Below, in pieces: positions 58,921-64,000 of a DNA stretch of 64,000 bases. This DNA comes from Blasia pusilla. Taxonomy: Eukaryota; Marchantiophyta; Marchantiopsida; Blasiales. The notes beneath the pieces are model-generated. The model saw only the letters and a list, made by a program, of their open reading frames with translations. It searched no databases and had not been told where the DNA came from. The stretch lies in the NCBI GenBank assembly GCA_050084515.1, contig CM114272.1:28210001-28274000 (forward strand), in the 5' to 3' direction. A program made the translations under genes and the position numbers. The first letter of the stretch is position 1, and each line of letters starts with the position of its first letter.

Positions 58921-60064
58921 TCTCAAAATGAAAGAGCACTATCGAATAATAATAGACCAGCGTAAGGCCCGTGTGAAAAATCATTCGGAAAGACGATATT
59001 TCATTAATTTAACTCATTCTAATAGTTTAAATTTCTTATCATTGGTGGAGAAAAAATACAAAAATACGCATATCTAACCATTTATATTATTATGGGAGAG
59101 TGCTATCTTGATTTGCAAACACTTGTATGTTTGACACGTGGCAATGGGCAAGAAGAAACTATCTCACATGGTAGGCAACAAGATAAAAATTTGAATTTGT
59201 ATGTAATATCATTAATCTTGTCCCTTGTCCACTAACAAAAGTTCTTAAACACTTCCAAAATTCTTTTAACACTTTTTTATTTCAAGTGCATCCCATATGC
59301 CTCACTAGTACCTAGGGTTTTAGTACCTACTAGTAGGTACTAAAACACTTCCTCTTTTAATAACAGATTATATTAAGTGACTTAGGTTAGGGCCGAAAAT
59401 TTGTTTTACCCTTGAAAGAGCCGGTTCGGAACGCCGTCCACGGACGAATGAAATTGAGACGTACAGAAGAAGGCGCCGAAAGGAGAGCATTGTTTTCTGA
59501 CCGCGTGCATCGATCGACAGATTCGACACTTACCGAATATGAGAAACCCCCATTGCGACGCTTGGGTCACGGTGATGCATGGGGTAGCTCCAAATGTGGG
59601 GCACTGTGGACAAGTTGAGCTGCAGCACTGCGGCAGGTAGTCGAGAAACGGTACTTGAATACATTCTCGAACTTTCGCCGTTGAAGATCGTAGATGGCTT
59701 GCCATGCCGGGGAACGCGGATGTTCAACTGCTCCTGCGCTCCGATACTTATCCGTAGAGGACAGGAGGAGACAACTTGTGTTTAAATTGATTCCTTTCAA
59801 CAAATTCCTTTGGCTTGTATTCTCTTCTGCAGCTGTGTCACTGCTCTGCCCTAATCGTAGGTTCTGTGCGTGGATTTTATCCAGGAATCCGAGTTGGAGT
59901 GAAGCATTTAGTAGACGCCGCAAGCGGTGGGAAGGTCTGGGTGGGAATTTTTGGATGCGAGGAGATGGTTTGACGGACTGTTGTATTGGTTGATGTGTGC
60001 ATTTGTGCCAAAAGGTGACCTAGTGGATGTGTTTTGTGAATTGCTCTTGTGAGAGACGGACAAA
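58921..60064. other. Intergenic region and upstream region of the dehydrogenase gene
   Basis: No gene recognised. A Helitron-5'-like string lies near 59,085-59,150 (TATATTATTATGGGAGAG, then TTTGACACGTGGCA). A 30-bp perfect palindrome is at 59,317-59,346. From about 59,400 the composition becomes less AT-rich and probably holds promoter and 5' UTR of the gene starting at 60,065. Confidence 0.5.
59317..59346. repeat. 30-bp perfect palindrome
   Basis: GTTTTAGTACCTA, CTAG, TAGGTACTAAAAC reads the same on both strands with no loop. Part of the arm (CTAGTACCTAGG) also occurs just left of it. Confidence 0.9.
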
Positions 60065-61783
60065 ATGCTAGGCGCCGTAGTACGAGCTCTGCATCGCAGC
60101 ACTGGTCGTGTGCCTCTTGGATCTAGCTCCCTTGTTCTTTTGAAGGTCGGGCAAGCGATTGGGACTGGACGTCCATCCCATTCGCCTCGGCCTTTCTCAG
60201 CTTCAAGTTTTGATGATGGAAAGAGTCTAGGTCCTGGGCATGGCAGCCGATCCGTGGGAGGGTTGGCAGTTGAAGTGAGAGACGAAAGTCCCCCGAAAGT
60301 GAAACTTTTTGTGGGAGGAAAATTCATTGACTCCCACGCGCTGGAATGGATCGATGTCGTCAATCCGGCGACTCAGGGGGTAGTCTCCAAGATTCCTTTG
60401 ACATCGAGTCAGGAATTTGAGTCAGCAGTGCAGGCTGCCAAAGAAGCATTCCCGAAGTGGAGGAGTACACCCGTAACAACTCGTCAGCGGATTATGCTGA
60501 AGTTGCAAGAGCTGATTCGGAGGGACATGGACAAATTGGCGATGAATATCACCACGGAACAGGGGAAGACATTGGCCGATGCACGGGGAGATGTGTTTCG
60601 GGGTCTAGAGGTCGTGGAACAAGCGTGTGGAATGGCAAACCACCAAATGGGGGAGTATGTAGAGGACGTCTCTGCTGGTATTGACACCTATAGCATCCGA
60701 CAACCTCTAGGAGTCTGTGCAGGCATTTGCCCTTTCAATTTTCCTGCCATGATTCCCCTCTGGATGTTCCCCATGGCTGTTACCTGTGGGAACACGTTTA
60801 TCCTCAAACCATCCGAGAAGGACCCGGGTGCAGCTATGATGCTGGCCGACTTGGCGGCAGAGGCTGGTCTACCTGCAGGAGTTCTGAATATCGTGCATGG
60901 AACGCATGATATTGTGAATCACATCTGCGACCATCCAGACATCAAAGCCATTTCTTTTGTGGGGTCGGATACAGCTGGTATGCATATCTATTCTCGTGCT
61001 TCTCTGTTGGGCAAACGCGTCCAGTGCAACATGGGCGCGAAGAATCACGCGGTGATAATGCCAGATGCAATTCCTGAAACGACAGTTAATTCTCTTGTCG
61101 GTGCTGCCTTTGGAGCTGCGGGCCAGAGGTGTATGGCGATCAGTACCGCTGTGTTTGTTGGAGACTCAGAACGCTGGGAAGAAGCTCTGAAACGAAAAGC
61201 TGAAAATTTGAAAGTGACTGGTGGCACAGAACCTGGAGCAGACGTCGGGCCTGTAATCAGTAAACAAGCCAAAGAGAGAATCTTCAATCTGGTGGAGAGT
61301 GGTGTGCAGAGCGGAGCGAAGCTCGTGTTGGATGGCCGCAATGTCAAAGTCCCTGGCTATGAAAACGGAAATTTTGTTGGTCCTACCATTTTGACGAATG
61401 TGACTCCGGATATGGAGTGTTATAAGCAAGAGATTTTTGGTCCGGTATTGCTGTGTATGAGGGCGGAAAGTCTGGGTGATGCTATCAACATTGTCAATAG
61501 CAATAAGTACGGCAACGGAACTGCATTATTTACGAGATCGGGAGCTGCTGCACGCTTGTTTCAGCACCAGATAGATGTTGGGCAAGTTGGAATCAACGTA
61601 CCCATTCCTGTGCCTTTGCCGTTCTTCTCCTTCACAGGGTGGAGAGCATCATTTGCAGGAGACCTGAATTTTTATGGCAAAGCTGGTGCTCACTTTTACA
61701 CGCAAATTAAAACCGTTACATCATCATGGAAAGACGTAGATCAAGGAGTTTCTATGTCTTTCCCAACATCGCAGAAAGTGTGA
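60065..61783 (+). CDS. Methylmalonate-semialdehyde dehydrogenase (CoA-acylating), mitochondrial, ALDH6 family
   Basis: Converts methylmalonate semialdehyde plus CoA and NAD+ to propionyl-CoA, CO2 and NADH (and malonate semialdehyde to acetyl-CoA) in valine and pyrimidine breakdown, in the mitochondrial matrix. 572 codons, one uninterrupted frame; plant relatives are about 600. Residues 1-50 are rich in Arg, Ser and Leu and poor in acids, like a mitochondrial presequence. ALDH core: [18 protein letters not shown] (Asn225), [12 protein letters not shown] (Lys248), [13 protein letters not shown] (about 298-309), NMGAKNH (322-328), catalytic Cys356 in [17 protein letters not shown], and [18 protein letters not shown]. 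The family normally lacks the general-base Glu of other ALDHs, as here. A Trp-Arg follows FFSFTG where relatives often have Ser/Asn-Lys. Start is the first ATG ahead of the presequence-like region. The absence of introns is unusual for a plant ALDH6 gene. Confidence 0.96.
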   Translation: MLGAVVRALHRSTGRVPLGSSSLVLLKVGQAIGTGRPSHSPRPFSASSFDDGKSLGPGHGSRSVGGLAVEVRDESPPKVKLFVGGKFIDSHALEWIDVVNPATQGVVSKIPLTSSQEFESAVQAAKEAFPKWRSTPVTTRQRIMLKLQELIRRDMDKLAMNITTEQGKTLADARGDVFRGLEVVEQACGMANHQMGEYVEDVSAGIDTYSIRQPLGVCAGICPFNFPAMIPLWMFPMAVTCGNTFILKPSEKDPGAAMMLADLAAEAGLPAGVLNIVHGTHDIVNHICDHPDIKAISFVGSDTAGMHIYSRASLLGKRVQCNMGAKNHAVIMPDAIPETTVNSLVGAAFGAAGQRCMAISTAVFVGDSERWEEALKRKAENLKVTGGTEPGADVGPVISKQAKERIFNLVESGVQSGAKLVLDGRNVKVPGYENGNFVGPTILTNVTPDMECYKQEIFGPVLLCMRAESLGDAINIVNSNKYGNGTALFTRSGAAARLFQHQIDVGQVGINVPIPVPLPFFSFTGWRASFAGDLNFYGKAGAHFYTQIKTVTSSWKDVDQGVSMSFPTSQKV

Positions 61784-64000
61784 GGATTAGAGGAACGTCG
61801 TTGTGAAGTCCTCATCTGTGATAGTTCAAAACTCTCATGCCCGTTCTCCTGTAAGGTCCCAGCGCCCACAATCATTTGGGTTCAAAGCAGAGCGGCAAGT
61901 GTACAAGCTTAATGTGAATATCAGGGCCCCTTGTGTTCATTCTTTTCCTTACCTTGATTTTATAGTCAGTGCCGACGAGTTCTTCCAGGAACTCGGTAGG
62001 TATGTAAATAGCTATACTTCTTTAGCGATCCTGGGAGTCGAGCGCTTCCTCAATTCATGTAGTGTGTCCTTCGCATGCCATGATTACCCCACCAGTTCAA
62101 CTTTAGGGAAGCTTACCACAAGTTGGACATGGTTTTCTGTGGAAAGTAGCTCGTCTTTTGATTGCATGTAATTTTTAGTGTCCAGTATCTCATCTCACCT
62201 CGCTGTATTTCTTGTCAAAACATGTAAAGTTGGTCTCTTCAGGTTTTACATTTCGCCTACTTGTCTTACCTTCTTCTCTCACTATTCTTCTTTTAAGTAA
62301 ATTTTGCAATTGATCCCTGGCTATAGCGTCAACCCTCATCTAATCTAAATTGTTGCAGGCTTCACATAATTCAGTCGGCATAGCCTCAAGTCTTGCAAAC
62401 TCTTCTTTGGTCTTCCTTTTCCGTGGTTTCTTCCATCTTTGTTTATGAGTGGACACTTTCTCTATGATATAGTCAGATTCTTTCAGTTTTACGATTCACC
62501 TGATCATCTGAAATTGGATTTCCCCTCTCTATGCTAGTGCTGAAGTGCTTGTGTGTTGAGCCATGGATGGGTCTGACCTCTTCCCCTGTCAGCTCTGAAG
62601 AAGTAAATACCTTGTTCTCATGGCAGTTCTCCAGACGATTAGAAGAGAATAGAAGTTTCTTACCAGAACCTAGTTACTCAGTGTCTTGTTGCACATCAGG
62701 TTTTAAGTGGCGGGTACTGCGTTTTCGTCGTGCGGAGAGGGTGCCTGCTTTCTTTTATTAACTAGTTTTGCTCTGAAAACGTCTGAGCATTTCATAAAAA
62801 TGCTTTCTGCACGACTCAGGTTTGTTTGATAGTAGAGTCCCTCATGTTGTGCTTCCCTATTTCCAGTTGAAATGGGCCATGGGTTAATCTGAATTGCCCT
62901 TTTTGCTATCACACATCAGAGTAAACGTTTAGTGACTTTTTGGGGATGCTACAGCCCCTCGGAGTCATCTTCACGATGGCTGAAGCCAATGATCAATACC
63001 GGAATCCTCTCCTGGTTCTGTTGATGCGACGCATAGTGGTGAGAGTTGCTAGACTTGCAATGTGAACACAGTACCTGGTGGACACTGGAACCGTGCTAGC
63101 AATGGCCCTTTGTGATTTCCGGTAATTTTTGACCCATCGTTTGATGAATATCCCATATAGAAGTTGCGAGCTCGTGGTTACACAAAATAAGATTAAGCAG
63201 CAACCAAATAGACTTGGGAAGCTTTCGTGTAGCTATATTTGTTCCTACAGGTTGTAAGGCGATGTGATCTTGGTGGTTGCGGTCGTTCTATAATACCCCT
63301 CAGTAAGGGATATCTATGAGACCTTGCAAGGCCATTATGAGCTCCTGGTAGGTTAGTGCCCGAATCTCTTAGTGCGAAAAGTGGAAAATCGTAGCAACAG
63401 TAATCTGAAATTCTTGACCAGTCTCAACTCATTCATCTACTTCACGTGTAGAGCCATGCCAAATTGTATCTGGAAGGCATGGCCGGGATTGTATGTGAGG
63501 AATGCCATTTCCACACCTATCCGGTCAGGTTGTCTGGCTTGAACTCAGCAGTGAGTCATTCAGAACCGAGAGATTGTTTCAGTTCCAAGTTGTGGAGCTG
63601 TATCATAAGCCTTTAACCTAGATGTTAAGTAAATGGCGGAATGAGTGCAGGGTCGGACCAGCACTTCCAAACTCTCATCCTCATAGGGATCACAGAATTC
63701 AGAAGTTTAAGGTTCAGGGATTTTCATTCCGATGCAATTCAGTTTCTTCACCATTTCTTTAACGCTTCCAATTGTGCTTTACCATGTCTTCCAGATTCCC
63801 TACTGGCTTTTCTTGTAGATATTTTGGGTTATGGTTGGCTGCTGTCCAACGAGTTCTAGTTGTTTCTTCTAAGATGAAAATAATTACACATACTCTTTTG
63901 TTTTTTTTCTCATTACACATACTCTTTTGTTTATACTCGTCGTTTCTAGGCTATCCACTTGTCCATAAAGTGTGGGGGAGAAAGTAAGTAATACACATAC
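61784..64000. other. 3' flank of the dehydrogenase gene, no gene recognised
   Basis: Probable 3' UTR followed by T-rich intergenic DNA. The frames at 61,803-62,171, 62,531-62,761 and 63,641-63,859 show no domain. A roughly 30-bp tandem duplication (TTACACATACTCTTTTGTTT twice) lies at about 63,880-63,935, and ACACATAC recurs at the window end. Confidence 0.5.

Noticed and set aside
61803-62171. 122-codon frame just after the dehydrogenase
   Set aside because: No recognisable domain; its place 20 bp after the stop codon fits a 3' UTR.

Overview
This is plant nuclear DNA: two host genes at the edges and, between them, about 50 kb of nested and decayed transposable elements. It is streptophyte-like: the left gene is a plant-type ankyrin-repeat Raf-like kinase with short GT-AG introns, the right gene is mitochondrial methylmalonate-semialdehyde dehydrogenase, and the Copia, Gypsy, Helitron and hAT-like elements are of plant type. 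I cannot name the species. The intronless dehydrogenase and the DNMT3-like methyltransferase carried by a retroelement make a bryophyte or other seedless plant a reasonable guess, no more.

Layout. 0.85-4.8 kb (-): kinase gene, 10 coding exons resolved, C-terminal end not found. 4.8-10.6 kb: intergenic DNA, a 239-bp foldback and unassigned AT-rich DNA. 10.6-13.25 kb (-): decayed Helitron Rep/helicase. 13.8-18.0 kb (-): Copia element with both LTRs, PBS, PPT and a 5-bp target duplication. 18-23.7 kb: nothing recognised. 23.7-26.5 kb: shattered Gypsy remnant containing a (GA)n tract. 27.8-47.5 kb: collinear pieces of a plus-strand, non-autonomous Gypsy, broken up by a hAT-like element, a 2.5-kb unknown insert, and a minus-strand copy of the same family (38,586-46,880), which itself holds a solo-LTR-like insert. 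47.5-49.05 kb: AT-rich DNA with hairpins and Helitron-like ends. 49,057-58,575 (+): the full-length relative. 58.6 kb: another Gypsy integrase tail. 60.1-61.8 kb (+): dehydrogenase gene.

The standout is the Gypsy family. The long copy reads gag, retropepsin, C5-cytosine methyltransferase (motifs I, IV, VI, VIII, IX, X in normal order), reverse transcriptase, RNase H, DDE integrase, PHD finger. Its ends are also odd. The left end carries one ~500-bp block (L). The right end reads polypurine tract, short block S, L, then S again. Target-site duplications on two copies place the termini at the start of L and the end of the second S. Two shorter copies keep leader, gag and protease but share a deletion that starts inside methyltransferase motif I and removes everything through the PHD finger. 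The long copy carries several stops and frameshifts, so it is a fossil of a methyltransferase-encoding retrotransposon rather than an active one.
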